Notes: generated by a model from the letters alone, not told the origin. Shown: positions 30,801 through 45,800, numbered from the stretch's first letter. The stretch: DNA of 64,000 bases from Incurvaria masculella (GCA_946894095.1 OX335643.1:7675036-7739035), one strand, 5' to 3'. Program-made: numbers and translations.

Positions 30801-33800
30801 AGGGGCGGGGGGAGCCCAATCGAAAAGTAAAATCGAGGGACGATAGGTCGACACTCGATCTAAAGGCATAGACAAAACAATGGCTCATCCCGCTAGCTAA
30901 CCTTTTTAAGTCGATCGGTATTTTTGCAGAAACCTGCATTGTTTTGATGTGTTCTTGATAGATTTAAATATTTTCTGATAATTTAAACCTAAAAGATGTC
31001 ATAATATAACGATAGGAAGGAAATAAAATTAAATTACAGAAACCATAGACTAAAAATCTGAATCCATAGAAGAAATAGGTCTATTGTACGATAGCACAGA
31101 ATATATTGTTACAAGCATTATATTCTCTTTGGTCACCAGCTGTTCTGTGATGTGTTCATACTCTCGTGGTAGATTTAGCTGAAGAATAACCCAAGTTCCA
31201 AGGTGATTAGCTGATGTACCCCACACTAGCCTCTTCCCGAAGACGATGTGGATCATAAACAGCTTCGTGAACATCCCGAGCGCATCGCCGCGGAGGCGTC
31301 TCGGCCCGGCCTCCTCGCCTTGTCGGCGGTCACCCTGAGGAGGTGCAGACACTTGCCAGGGCCCCTGCGGCCTTTCTTGCGAGCTGTGTGCAGTTCTTTG
31401 ACCCTTCAAGAGCACGAGGGTTCCATACAATAGGTACCTACGGTTTTAATTTTTATTCTTCCCGTAATTCAATCTAGCTGCTCTCACTACACATTAAACC
31501 TAGTTCATTTGGAATTTAACTCTTTGTAGCACTTATTTTGATAACATTACACCATATTTGAATGTTCAATAATCAAATGAGGCATACATAAAACGAAATA
31601 AACGCAGTTCTTATCCAAACATTAAAACGTCAGTTGAATAAACTTCTAACTTGAGGATAGGGTTTCCATTACATTAGCAATCTTGAAAGTTAGCTTTATG
31701 GATAGGGAGAGTATTACGACATACAAGCCATTATTGATTAAATGTTACTCAAAAATGCAAACCGGCGTGGTTATGTCAGATTAAATTAAGGTCTTTAAAT
31801 ATCAAGAGTATTTCTGGCGACAAAACTTCATATTGAGACTATATTATTGTTGCTCTAAGATCCTAAACTGTAAGACATGTCCACCTGAAATTTGCCGTCG
31901 AGTCTTCGAATTTAGAATGCAATCGGTATGGAGTGGATCACAGTTCTACATTTGGCATGGGTATTTGTAAGTTGTGCCTTTTGTACCTTTACGTTGTGGA
32001 AATATCGTTTTTGATCCGATCACAAGACTAAACTTGAATTTTTCAGGCATTTTTGAATGGTATTGTAGCATGGAAATATATGGTTTTATGGTGTACAGTT
32101 ATTATTTAAAAACTTTTTGCGCTAATGTAATGGAAGCCTCTTCTAAGCGGTAATGTCGTTTATCCTTAATCTTGTTTGTTTATTTATTTATTTATATAAA
32201 GCAGGGTTTCTTAACCCGAGGTCCATGGACCCCTTTGGGGTTCGTGCCATCAGTGCTGGGGGTCCATGTATATTTGATATGATGACATAAAATACTGTGC
32301 ATAATTGATAAAAAAAGTATAGATGTCTTTGCTTTTTCTTTGGTAACAAACATAGTAATTTTTTCGAAAAGCCTTGTATGATTTCCCTTCAAATGAGTTC
32401 GGATGGGCTCCGTAATCATTTTGAAATTCCGCAAGGGGTCCATGGCTATAAAAACCGGCCAAGTGCGAGTTGGATTCGTACACGATGGATTCCGTACCAT
32501 CGTACAGGATTTACAAAAAAAAATATTTTTTTTTGTATGTTAATTTTACCACATAATTTTAATTATTTTATATAATGTTACCTATTTGTTGTTATACGGC
32601 AAAATAAATACATAATCTGTAAAAATTTCAGCTTCCTACCTGTTACGTTTCATGTGATACAGCCCTGTGACAGACGGACGGACGGACAGCGGAGGCTTAG
32701 TAATAGGGTTCCGTTTTTACCCTTTGGGTACGGAAGCCTAAAAAGGTTAAGAAACCCTGATATAAAGGAAACAATCATTTTAATGAGATGCAGACTCTAA
32801 TCTTGTGATTTTTTTAAATTGCAGGTGAACAACAGTACACCGAGCGACAGAATTTAAGAATATGGAGTTGTGCTAAAGGACCACTCGTTCGGGATCACCA
32901 AAGAAGACAACTGCTACGGTTGCAATTGCTACCGGTTTCAAGCTTCAAGCTACATCCAGCATGTGATGGATGTTCAAGTTGCCGTTAGATCGTTAATTCC
33001 CAGAACTGATGTATAGAGAAACAACCTAAAATAAAGTGTACGATCAGCTCTCTCTGACTAAAGGCCGTCGCCCACGGAGACTCGACTCCACATTATTCCA
33101 ACGCCTAACGCTAGATAATTTACCGTGTGGGTTAAATCTCACTGTGTTGAGTCCCGGAATAGTTTGGATTTTAAATCATTCCGAAATCCATGAAGCCGCG
33201 ACACCACTGGCCATAATCCAACTCATCGTGTGGGAAGATTAGAATCAAACACTCTGCCCATTATTTCACGGTTGGTTCAGTATCTGAAAAATATTTTTCT
33301 CAAACAATAAAAAAAATATAATATTTACTTTGACGGCTTACCGCACGTGTGAGGAGCAGCACGTTCTGCTCCTCACACGCACGGTAAGCCATCAAACTAA
33401 ATAATCTAGTTATGTCCCGCGTAAGTTTTAAAATATTATTAAAAAAATATTTCAAAACTCACTCACTCACAGTTATTCAATAACTGGACATAAACAGCTA
33501 ATACCAATCCAACCGTTATGATATTAGCCTACCACACATGGACAATTTTCATTGCAGCTTCGACCATCGTTCATTCAATGCGATGGTACCAACCTGGGTA
33601 GGATTAACCCTACCACTTAGTAGACTTACAAGTTTACGTGGGGTTCGAACCACGGCCAGCCTCAACGGTCGAAAACTTCGACTGCAAAATAGAATACCAT
33701 TCTATCTCCAACACAACGAAAGCTCCGCCGATTCTTGCCACCGAATGATATATCACACGGGTATTTTTCAAAGAATCTTTAAGAACGATCAATGAAACGA

Positions 33801-36800
33801 AGAAGTGCAATCAGCTTTTGATGATGTCGCACTTTCTTTGAAAACGAAAGGAAATAAGTATGGCGTCTGCTAAACAGCAAATTTTCATTATTATTGTCAT
33901 TCGCCGACTCGCAAGCAATTTGTCCTAAATCCCGAATAGGGACAGTTCTGAGACCACAGAGCATGAAGGTCCGGGCGGCCGGATGGCCAGGGCTTTGGCC
34001 ACTGCAATTTCGATTCTGAGCTGTCAATTACAAGATGGCGTTGTAATTTACATTTCAGAATACATAAAATGCAAACCCATGAATATCACTGATATTTTTT
34101 TACTTACAATAACATTACTTAATTTATAGTTAAAATGTAACATTTCCTCATGCCTATGTGCCGGTTAGCCACAACAGAAATCCGACGCTGCAGGTGCAGC
34201 CATTGAAATTTTTCAGACAAAATTCAAATTCAGCTTAGGTTAATGACGGTGTAACTAGTTCTAGCAGATAATAAATAATCTAGCAGATAAGTGAATTGTA
34301 ACTTTCATTGTATATCATCAGTCGATTCAATATTAAGAATCTTTTATTTACAAGATGGCTTGAAGCTTTTAAGTTGAGGCGAACTCTGAACTAACTATTA
34401 TTGATTACTCTTTTATTTTATTAGTAAAGTATTTCAGCACGGCAAAGTCTGTCAATATACTAGTATTTTGCCCCAAACTTTCTAGCATGCTGCGTTTGCG
34501 TCACGGAACCCTGAAAACTAAAAATTATGGTAGAAATAAAACTATGTAAGCAAGAAGCATGGACATTTTTATTTGAAGTTATATACTAATACAAAATATT
34601 TTATTCAAATTTATGTTGAAATTTTATTAAATGTACCCACAACATTGATGTATGCTGTCGATTGCATGTTTTGTGGAAACTTGAAACATATTTTCTCAGA
34701 ATTTGGATACAACGAAAAGATCGGTTAGACCAATATATCCTAAACATTTTCAAGAAATGTTGGTGACGGCTGCCGCTGCATAGATGTCAAGGGGAGACGA
34801 AACCTGTAAAGATGGAAAATTATGCACAGTTAAGAGGTTACATCAGTTTATTTATTAACAAAGGTTTGTCTCGAATTTAAAATTATAAATAAATAAATAA
34901 CCAGTACTCCGGACTCCGCTATGAAGCGCCTGGCTACACCCATGACCACCAATTCGATTTTTCACATTACATTTAAAGGACCCCACGTTGTAGTTTGGGG
35001 GAAAGACATCAGCAGGGAATGCATTACCGAACCTATAGTTATAGAGGGTCTATAGGATCGGTTAAAATTATTTTATCTATGTAGACGGCTATGTGCATTT
35101 TGTGCATATTGCACGTTAAGCGATGGAAAAAGATGAAAGTAAAGTGGATGGGTTTGAAAAAAATTGTAGGTTAGGACTGTCCATGCAACAAAAAACCTTT
35201 TGTTTCAAAAAGGTACACATCGGCGTGTGCTGACTGAGATGGAATTTGTAGGTTATGAATATATTTCCAACAATTGATGTTACTTTGAGGTTTTTTAATG
35301 TAAATGGACATTGATAGCTAACACTAACTGTCATAATATAAGCTTAGCACACCGCATGGGAACTAGGTGCCATACCAGGACCTTCCTTAGATCGCTTGGC
35401 TACATTGAACAGGGTGGAATCCACATACAATTTTCATGACCGCTTCGACCATCGTTAGATCAATGTAGTGGTACAAACCCAGGCGGGATTAACTCTACCA
35501 CCTAGTTAGTAAGGTTGAGGACCTACAGTTTTATGTGGAATCCGCACCACAGCCAGCCTCAACAGTTGCTAACGGTCACCCATCTAAAAACCAAATGGCT
35601 CCAGCTTATCGGACTGCAAGGTGCCGCATCGCACCACTGGGCCGTCCCAAATACGGAGAAAATCTCAATATGTAAGTAAATTAATTTAATACTATGTAAG
35701 TTTGGGATAATTAAATATTACTAGGCCTTTACTGGTTTAGGTTATTCAATTTCACCTTAATGTCCGGTATTATGGTGTCTTTCTTCCTTGGTTGTCCCAG
35801 TGCTGGTTCGAGGGTGGAAAATTAGGTCATTCAGATGGTTTGTCCTCCATAAAACTGCGCACAGATGCCAAAATGGTTGTTATCATCTTAGCTTCAACAT
35901 TTTGGCCCACGGAGCGTTGGCGGCTGCTGCTTATACAATACCTAAAAACCTGTAAAGATAAAAAATATACTTGTATGATGTGGGCTATAATCTTAGTTAC
36001 ATAGTTAACTTTGCCAACATAAACCTCAAATAAAACAAGTTAACTGCCAGGATGTGCATTTGTTTCTTCTGCGCTGGGCTCACTGTATCAGCAAGAGCGA
36101 GTGAAAGAAAAAAACTAGTTTTCACCATTGTACATTCAACCAAAAACAGTCTGTTTCTCACAGACTCGGCTTGTACCTACTGTAACTGCACCTTAATATG
36201 TGCTGGAATTTGTAGGTTATGTACCAATGATTTTCGGAATATTATTGAATTTCGATTTGCCGTTCGGCTAGCAAATGTCTATTTTTATTTTATAACAAGT
36301 AGCTAGAAGCTCCGAATACTAAGAAAAACGAATATGTAGCCAACTAAACTGTGAATATTGTCCCAAATTAGTTAAGTAGGTACCTATGTCTAGGATGTCG
36401 TTCTATTCTAAAATGTATACATAAAATTCACCTTGGTTGCCGGAGTTATCGCGTCTCTCTTCCTTGGCCGTCACAACAGTGGCTCGAGGCTGGAAACGAG
36501 CTCCTCGTATAGGGCCGGAGTCAGGCGGTACACCTGCCGAAACTCCTCATCTGTCGTCATGAGCGGGTGCTCAAGACGTATGATACGTCTTCTGCGACGT
36601 CGAGCACGGTTGTCTTCGGCCCGAGCGGCCGCAAACACATCCTCTAGTAGCCACAAACGTGCCATTTTGCGGTGATAATCTTTTAAACGCTTCAACAATG
36701 GCCGGCGTGATAGATAACGCAAACGATCTCAACTGACAGCTCCAATCGAATTTGGAATTCGTTTTGAACTGTCAGTTTTGAGCGAATTCGAATTAGCATG

Positions 36801-39800
36801 CTGCCGATTGTAGGTTTCGTGCGAATATTCCATCGAGTTGACCTAACGACGATCGTTTCAAGCCGGCTCGATCGAATACGTTTGCGTGATGTCACGTGGT
36901 GTTAAACGCAAAGTGAATTCGAATTTGCATGCTACCGATTGGACGTTTCTTGCGAATATTCTATCGAATTTTTCGATATCGAATTAGCATGCTCGCCCTT
37001 CTGATGCCATTCCAGGAGCTTCACTTGAAAACGGTCGAAACATATTACATACACATAATTTCCTTTAAAAATATCAACTTATTTGCGTAGTGCAAACATT
37101 TAGTTTGTCGGAAAAATCTTATTCAGTTTAGATAAAGTTACTGTTATTGGTTTAGGCTATTCTTACCCTACATGTTGTCCAAACAGAGGACTGCAGTCTC
37201 CATACTAAAATGCGATTATGATAAATTAGTACACAATTAAATTTGTTTTAACCATTTCAGAACCCGTGTCGACGAGCAATAAGAAGAAAAAAATCACAGC
37301 GGTAAGTTTGGGAATAGATTATAAGGTATAGATTGAAAACATCGTACCAGTATGGTTAGGCGCTGGTTAGAAATGTCAAAGTACCAGCGAAAATAAGCAG
37401 TTTTCGGCGAGTTTTGTGGCGTTAGCTATCTTCCTCTCTAATCTATGGTTTCCTCTCTAATCTAACACTCGAAATGGGTATATGAGGATTGTCGAAAAAA
37501 CAGGTTCCTACCTTTTTTCAACTGGGCACGGCTACATTAAACTGTATAGAAAACACGGACAATTCTTCAGTACCATCGTTCTACAAATTGCATGAGTCTG
37601 AAATGATATTTTTTTTATTTCACACACTATGAATCCATTTTTTATTAATTCAAATCTTTTCAGGTCTCCAGCGAATTCAGTATAGCTGCCAGCGTTCAGG
37701 AGTGGTCTTCAGACTCGTTTGGTCGAAAGGATTCAGGTAAATAATTAATTGCATTCGAAATAATTTTTATTATCTCTGTATTCTATGATGGAATGGGTGG
37801 AGCATTCCATGGAACAAATATACTTCAGGATTCCCTCATTTCCCTTCTTTTCGCGGTGATCGACTAAGCTTTATTAATGTTTTATTAATTCTAAGAAAAC
37901 AGAAACATGTTCTTATTTTTGCCGTTATTTTTCGCGCTTTTGCATTTATTTTTATTTCATTCACTCTGATCAGTTTCACCTGCATTTTGGCTCTAAAGTT
38001 CTTCAATCTGGTTATATCATTTGATTTGCTTAATTCCTTCACCGTCGCCTTCACAATGCTTTTTTTTATAATAAGTTATACTTTGAAGTCAACATTTGTG
38101 TTTCCATTTTTAACCATTCTCATAATAAAACACACCCAAATTGGATATTTTGAAAAGGTTAATGTATGTTATTAGATATATTGTGACATCATAGACGTAT
38201 AAAATGACTTATAAACATTTGATTTAGGCCTTCCAGTCGCAGAGCAGGAAGAGGAGAAGAAAAGGAAAAAGAAGGCAAAGAAAAAAGGAAGGAAGAAGGA
38301 GGAAGTAGCGGAACCGGTGCCGGATTTTAAGAAGGTGAAGAATTTAACAGAATCCTTACAACAGAATCCTAGGTTTGTTTTTAAGATTTTAATGTGAATA
38401 GGTAATAATACTGACTTGTTTTCAACGAATATGATAAGATTGTAGAATGTACAATAGGAAATTCTACATATTGAGAGTTTGCCTCAGTAGTCCAGAGGTG
38501 CGACGCCTCGGGTTTTGTACTTCATGTTTAACATCACTGGAGACGGGCGGGTTTTTCCACGTTTTTTTTATGTAACTGGGCTAATAATACACCCACCGTC
38601 ATAATATTAGTCCGGCATGGCTACATTGAACTGGATGAAAATCCATTCCTGACCGTTTTGACCAACATTTCATCTACTGGGATGGTACCAACCCAGGCGG
38701 TCTCAAGAAGGGGTGGTTCTAGATGGATTCAGAGCCGTAGAACAGCCGCTCATCCAACTCAGAAAGGAAAGAAAGTGGTGCATGAATGAGGCGTGGATTT
38801 GAACCAACTCTGGCATGAAAAGCAAGTTCACACGCCTCTAAGCTAAGAGCCGACCGTGTAGGACAATAAAACCTCGTACTGACTCAAGTATCAATGATCC
38901 CCCAGCCGAAAGGATGGAAGTCTATGGACAAGAAGGCCCGGAAGGATTGGCTCGACGCCATGACGGACGAGTGGAGAGCCCAGCGCGCTGCGGAGAAGTT
39001 AGTAGTCAACAGTACGAAGCAGAGAAGGCTTAAGAATGCCTCGTTGATAGTTTCAACATACAAACGTAGTTTTCTAACAGAATACTGTAGGCACATTTGG
39101 GAATGTCCCCAGTACCCGTTGGCATCCTTGGACTCAATACAGCGCCGAGCGGTCCGTCTTGATGGTGACCCACAACTCACCAGTGGCCTGGAATCCCTGA
39201 GCCACAGGCTGTTTGTATCGTCGCTCAAACTGTTCTACATATATATCATGGACGTTGCTCTGCGGAGCTTGCATCTCTTATTCTTCCCCATCCAACCTAT
39301 ATCCGGAGCACCCCCCGCAGGTAATCAAAGCACCCCCTTTTGGGTAACATTAGGGTTTTCTGTGCGAGCCGTTTCTCAATTTAATTTCTCTGCCGCACCG
39401 CCAGGATATGGAAATGTCTGCCGGCGGATGCTTTTCCTGAAACCTATATCCTGGGAGTCTTCAAACGTAATTTCAACAAGCTCGATAGCTCAGCGAGAGT
39501 CCGCAATTACGCTGGTATCCTGCGTTAGTGTGATAGTGCCTCGCTGAACGTAGTTTCGCGAGGTGAGGTGGATTTGGCTATACTGAGTTCCTTCGGTCTC
39601 TCAGCACAGCCACACATACCGGTTTTTTCATACAGAAAATAATTTGAAAACCTCTGTACATACTTATTTTAAGTTAATATTTTGTACCCAATATCAGGCA
39701 ACTAATGTCTGTATCTGCCGGATTTTGCTTTTTTTAAAATTTAAAACCGACTAAAACCAGAGAAAAAAAAATCTTCATACAAATGGTTTGGAACAGGATA

Positions 39801-42800
39801 TTTTTTTCGAAAATGCAAAAATATTTTTTGCCTGATATTCGATTTTAAACATCATGTTAAAAGGATCGTGCAAAAGTCAAGGAACTTTCGGATGAGCAAA
39901 AATAAGGTCGTGCTGCGTTCTTGCCGACAGGGCGGAGTACATCGCCGGTGCGCAGGCGCGCCGCGAGGCGTTCGCGCGCATGCAGCAAGAGACGGCCGAG
40001 GCAGACGCGCGCGAGCAGGCGGTGCGGGCGGACGTGCTAGCCGCTACCGTCAGGAAGCTCCAAGGTATTCACGTGTGCCAATCCAACATTCAAACCTCCA
40101 ATGTCGGTCTGCGGGCCCAGCAGTTTTGTATTTTCGTTAAATAATTCAAGTAAATTGCCACCTCCTCGTCGTCCTTAATATCTTTCATCTCAGACTCGGT
40201 GATGATCTCTGATCACCGAGTCTACCTGCGCACGCCATTTTTACCTTTTCTCGGGCATCGTCAGGCACTTCTTAGGTAAGGGCTTGGCTTACGCCATATG
40301 TCGCGCTTAATATAAAAAAGGTTGAAGACGTATTGATCTTACAGCAAATGTCAAAAAAAAACTAAAAACTTCGATTCGTTACAAATTGTATTTCTCTAAT
40401 TTGAATATAAAAACAATATTCCTACGTGATATTGAATATACATTTTGTTTGTATGATTTTCTTATTAATTGCGATGAATTATTGATTTCAGATTTCGAAC
40501 AGAGGAAACTGGATTCTGAAAATCAAAAGCAGCTGAGTGAGGAAGTAAACGTTTTAAAATTGATTACATAGTAGTTTTTAACATTTCTAGTCTACTAGAA
40601 CAACCGTTGTCTGTTAAGTATCCGCTACGCATCCTAACCAATAAAATAAAGTTCCATAATCGAACAACGCAGGAGGCGTTACGTTTATATGTAATGTTAG
40701 GTGAAATAATGTTACACTAAATCATTACAATGCAATGCAGAGGAATTTGAACTAAGACATATGTTCCTTTTTAGACGTAAGCTACGTAACGATCGGAGAA
40801 TCTTGAAATGTTCTATAATAGTCGCATTCAGAGGGAACCTGTCACAACTTAGTACGGGATTAGCAGCGGACTATCCATACCAAAGCCAGTTTAGTCCGGC
40901 AACAAATCCGCGCACTAAAGTAAGTCCTCCACTCTCGTATTCGTTGGGTAGAATACCTGCTCTTTTGTTAAAATAAGGCCGTGATGTAATTTCTACAGTT
41001 TTACAAACAAAAAAAACTATATTTTTTTTCCATTAGAAAAAACAAAAGTTCGTTTTGCATAATTGAATGATATAAAAGTATATACACGTAACTAACTACG
41101 AATATGGAAACTGTAGGCATATTCTTGAAATCGAGTGAAATCTTGAGTCGAGAAAACCTGATTCCTCAGCGCGGAAATCCAAGAGCTGACGCCCTCTCAT
41201 TCCAGTGGCGCCAGTACCTGCGCTGCGACGGCCTGCCGGACCCTCGTGTCGTGCAGCAGGTGAACACGTACCTGCACGTGTGGCGAAACTTCGAGCAGTG
41301 CGACCCGGAATGTCTCGCCACGCGCTGCGTCCAGGTCATGCCAGTGAGTTATTTTATTGCCTTGTGGAATGCTCTACCAGCGTTTGTAGCCCAATGGTTT
41401 TGGGCCGGGCCTCTATACCGAGATGACTGTATTCGACACCTTGGATACAGATATGTAACTCGAATGCTTTACCTGAAGAAAAACCACCACTTCGGTGTTG
41501 ATCGGATAACAATGGGCTGGCCGCTCAGTACGTGTGCCAGAAAACACCATTGAGCGAGACGCCGTCGATATTAGTCGACATGTTTTCATTATAACTTTGA
41601 CCAATATCGTTAATTTCAGGAGGGGAATACCATAGTTTTACATATTACCCGCATTATAATTGAAAAACTCATTTAAATCTAAGCTAACAGAAGAAGAGCA
41701 GCTGTATTTAAGGTTTGTGGCTGGCATTGGTCAGGCTTCTTGTGCAAAACTATTGCCCCTTGTTTGTTTATTGTACAGCGCTCTCAATGACTAACCGTGA
41801 GGTTATAGAAAAGGTAGGGCGCTATATCTAATAACGTCTCGGGAAATCCAGAAGAGACCTTAGCCCAGCAAGTCTTGCCGTTTCAGAATACCGCCATGGT
41901 ACTCTAAATAGCGAGTGCCACACGGACGATGTCCACTCCCTTTTCTTCTGACAGGTACCGGAGCTATAATCCTCGCCATTTATAGTGCTTGGCTTCTCCA
42001 AGATATAACATGGGAGTTCGAAGATGAACGTAAGAATGGTAGGCTGAGGCTTGAACTCTCCACTATTTATTAGCTCTTGCTTCCGCTGTTCTTACTGGTA
42101 CTCTGGTACAATATTATCCAAGAAAATCCCACAATTATCTCCGTGTAAGAATAATATTTCTTAAAATTGAGAATCCAGGACTAATCGATGTTTGATAAGT
42201 TTAAAAGATAAATAATGAGCTGCACACATACATTAATGGTTCCAACTTCGGACTTTTCAACATTCACTTCTAAATATCAGGTAAATTCGAAATTGTCCAT
42301 ATAAATTATTCATTGCATCTCGGAATTGTGGGTTGCCTAAGTTGGTGGCCAGACGTTACGATCAGAAAACGATTACCACCTTCCGAACCATTTCGCCAAA
42401 CTGCTTTCTGACGGCTTCTGGATCCAGTGGTATTATGTTATCATTCTTTAATGTCGTCTGGTCGTTGAATCCGGTGACTTTTTGCCATCATTCTTAAGTG
42501 TCTTCTGGTCTTGGATCCAGGGATTTTTGCTATCTCTTTTGTATGTCTTCTGGTCGTTGGATCCAGTGGCGTTTGCCTATCATTCTTTAGTGTCTTCTGT
42601 TCGTTAGATCCAGTGGACTTTTGCTAAAATTCTTTAACATTTTCTGGTTGTTGTCTCCCTGCGTTACCCATATCTGTGTGCCTATCCCATTGCTTACTTG
42701 GTCTGACCTGGTGATTGAAGATGCTGGAACTGCTGGAAGAGTTCGTGGAGAACCCACGACGCTACACGCCGCGGCAAGTCAACAATTTCTGTGAGGTTAT

Positions 42801-45800
42801 ATTGACTTTGCATATTACTTTCCACTCCTTTTTAGGGTTCCGTGCCAAAAGAGTGAAAACGGAACCCTATTGCTAAGCCTCCGCTGTCAGTCCGTCCATC
42901 CGTCCGTCCGTCCGTCTGTCACAGGGGTGTATCTCATGAACCGTAATAGGGAGGCAGCTGAAATGTTCACAGAGTGTATATTTTTTGCCGCTATAACATA
43001 GGTAAAATAAAAAAATAACAAAGATTATAGGGGGGCCCAAACAAAAACGTGATTTTTTATGTTAAATCTTGTACTATGGTACGTAACCCTTCATGTGCGA
43101 GTCCGACTCGCACTTGGCCGGTCTTTGTATTTTATTTTACATTGTAGTTGAGTTATTTGACATTGTAGTTAGGTGGCTAAGGGTCAGAACCCTCACCCAC
43201 CAGAGTAATATTGTTAATAATAATAGTGTTTTACCAGATAGTGTTTACACCTCTTGACAAATTTTGCAAATGGTTAAGTAACCACGAAACTGGAAGCCAT
43301 ACAAAATATCGTTGTGGGAAGTTACTTAACAATTATCTTTACCAAATTTTTTATGTACCTACGGGTATATCAATGCATAATTTGCTAATATATATGATGT
43401 ATATAAGTATTTAAATTTGTTTAAGTTTGCGTCATAATATAAGTAAGATTGCAATTGATATTAATATAACAAAGACTTCTCAGACATTACAACACTGATC
43501 AACGCTCACATTTACTTGCGGGTGCATGAACGATATATTGATTGAGTTATGATTTCAAAACTAGACTGTTACTCTTACTGACCTTAAATTGCATTCAAAC
43601 GTCAGCATCGACTTTTTCGCGCTTAAAATGAGTCCAAACAATTGTTTTGTTGGAATACGAGGGCCCTTGGTGAGTCCCACTGAGAACTCCATGGCTCAAG
43701 CTCACAGCCGCCTCCAGATCCGAGTGGCGCTGCGCGCGCAGCTGTCGGCGGCCATGGAGGGAGCCATGTACTACCTGCTGCGCGACGTGGAGCGGCGCAT
43801 GAAGATGGAGAGCATCCGCGTCGCCACCTACGGACGGGAGTTCAAGGCAGGCGCACGTTCATACACCATCACACACACAGATAGCATGAGCGCGCTGAGC
43901 TTACAAGACGAACACTGTGTGAGAGTGAGAAGTCATCTGAGTCATCACTACCGTGAGATGAAAAGGGATGGAACATACCTATTGCGTTCGCCAAGTCAGT
44001 TCCCACCCACACAAACCTTCCAATACGACTGCGGGTATATTAACGTGCGGCATGTACGTTGAAATTAAGTTGGTAGAGTTACAATATTAACCTAACCTAA
44101 CCTAACCTTACCCGATCTTACCTCGGAGACAGCGGATCGGGTCTTATAGTAGGCGCGCTTTTACCTTACCACATTTCTTACATTTCTACCAACACATCTG
44201 CTAATGTATAGTTCAAGGCTGATCACAGATGAGACCAAAAAAATGTCACACGTGTTGTTATTTACACATGTTTTAAGCATTGATTACCAAGACGTTTTGT
44301 TGTTAAGTAAAACATTGTACTTCAAGCATTCAAAATGGCGTTTTGCCCGCTTTCAGGCACTGTTCCTGCATGCCTGGGTCGCCGTGAGAATGCCAAAGAA
44401 GCGGGACCAACGCGTCCAGATGTGAGCCTGAATCACTGAATTGGGAAACAGGCTGGAAACGCCTATTTATATTTTTATTAAATAATATACTACTATTTAT
44501 AGCGGTTTATATTAATACTTCCAGGGCTATGTAAATCCTTTGTTTTTATGTTTACACGGTCACTTATTTTTTTGTAACAAGAACTATTACTACTCGAAAA
44601 AGTCGCCTTTTTAACCGACTTCAAAAAAGGAGGAGGTTATCAATTCGTCTGTATGTTTTTTTTTGGTTTTTTTTTGACAATTCACTTGTCCCGAGTGCGT
44701 GTGCCCGATACGACATTATTAACTAGCGGACGCGCGACCGACGCAACTGAAGAACAACGAAATTCTCCTATGGGCAAGAAAACTGGTGCCAACTTTAGTT
44801 CAATACCTGGTAATACCACCCAAAAATCGCAGTTCTATTTTACATATTGAGAAAAAATGTTATCAATAATTTTCAACTCTTTTTTATCGCAGGGATATAT
44901 ATAGTAGATATGGATTTTGTTATAATTCGATTTCATATATGAAACTGGCAGACGGTAATTGTCAGCCCATATTTAAAAATAATTTATCATATCATAGATG
45001 ACGCTGTCAGGAGTAAACTCACACCATTAAACTTTCATCTCTATAATAAACATGCTGCGCAAAAAAATAAAGACGAGATTTATGAGTCCTTGTCCTTCGC
45101 ATGAAGTTACAATGCAATGCCGGGACCTCACATCTGGCATTTTTATTGCATTACTTTTCTAGCCTATTCCCAATTGTGGCTGTGTGACTGTGGCTTTTAT
45201 ATTAATAGACCGGGATAGATACGGTTTGAGAAGCACATGAAATCCGAAATGATTTTTTTTTTCTCAGAAATATATAATTTCATGTTCATATGCTTACATT
45301 AAGTTTGCAACATTTAGCGGGGCCCGGAAGATAGATTTTTTTTTAAAAATGTATTAAAAAATTTATATCTCCTAAACAAATATTTAGAAACGGTATTAAA
45401 AAAAATTATATGTTAAGTCTTTTAAGGCGTAATGTAACTGTGAATTTGCAACAATTTTGTAATTACGGAAATGTATTTAAAAAAATGTTTTTACAAAAAA
45501 AAATCTATGCCGCGAACCTAACTTGCTATTGCTATATTCTTTCTAGAATATGTAAAAGAAAATTAAATTCTTTAAAAACTATACAACGCACAATTTTATA
45601 CGTATTTCGAATTTTTTGTTTAGCTTTTGTGTGAATGTAAAAATTATAAATGAAAAAAATGTGCTTCTAATATTGGTAACATTTTACAAATTTCACAGAG
45701 TTTCCAGTTTCCAATTTCCAGTTTCCAGTTTCCAATTTCAGAAATTAAAATAGAATTTTCATCATTTGCTTTGCAGATATTATGAAAATAGTACGAAAAA

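Noticed and set aside
38894..39547. 217-codon plus-strand frame as a single gene
   Set aside because: It fuses DNAI7 exon 6 (first 35 residues) with an unrelated LINE fragment read through the intron.
44090..44110. Telomere-derived block
   Set aside because: Only four to five CCTAA units with no flanking telomeric retroelement.
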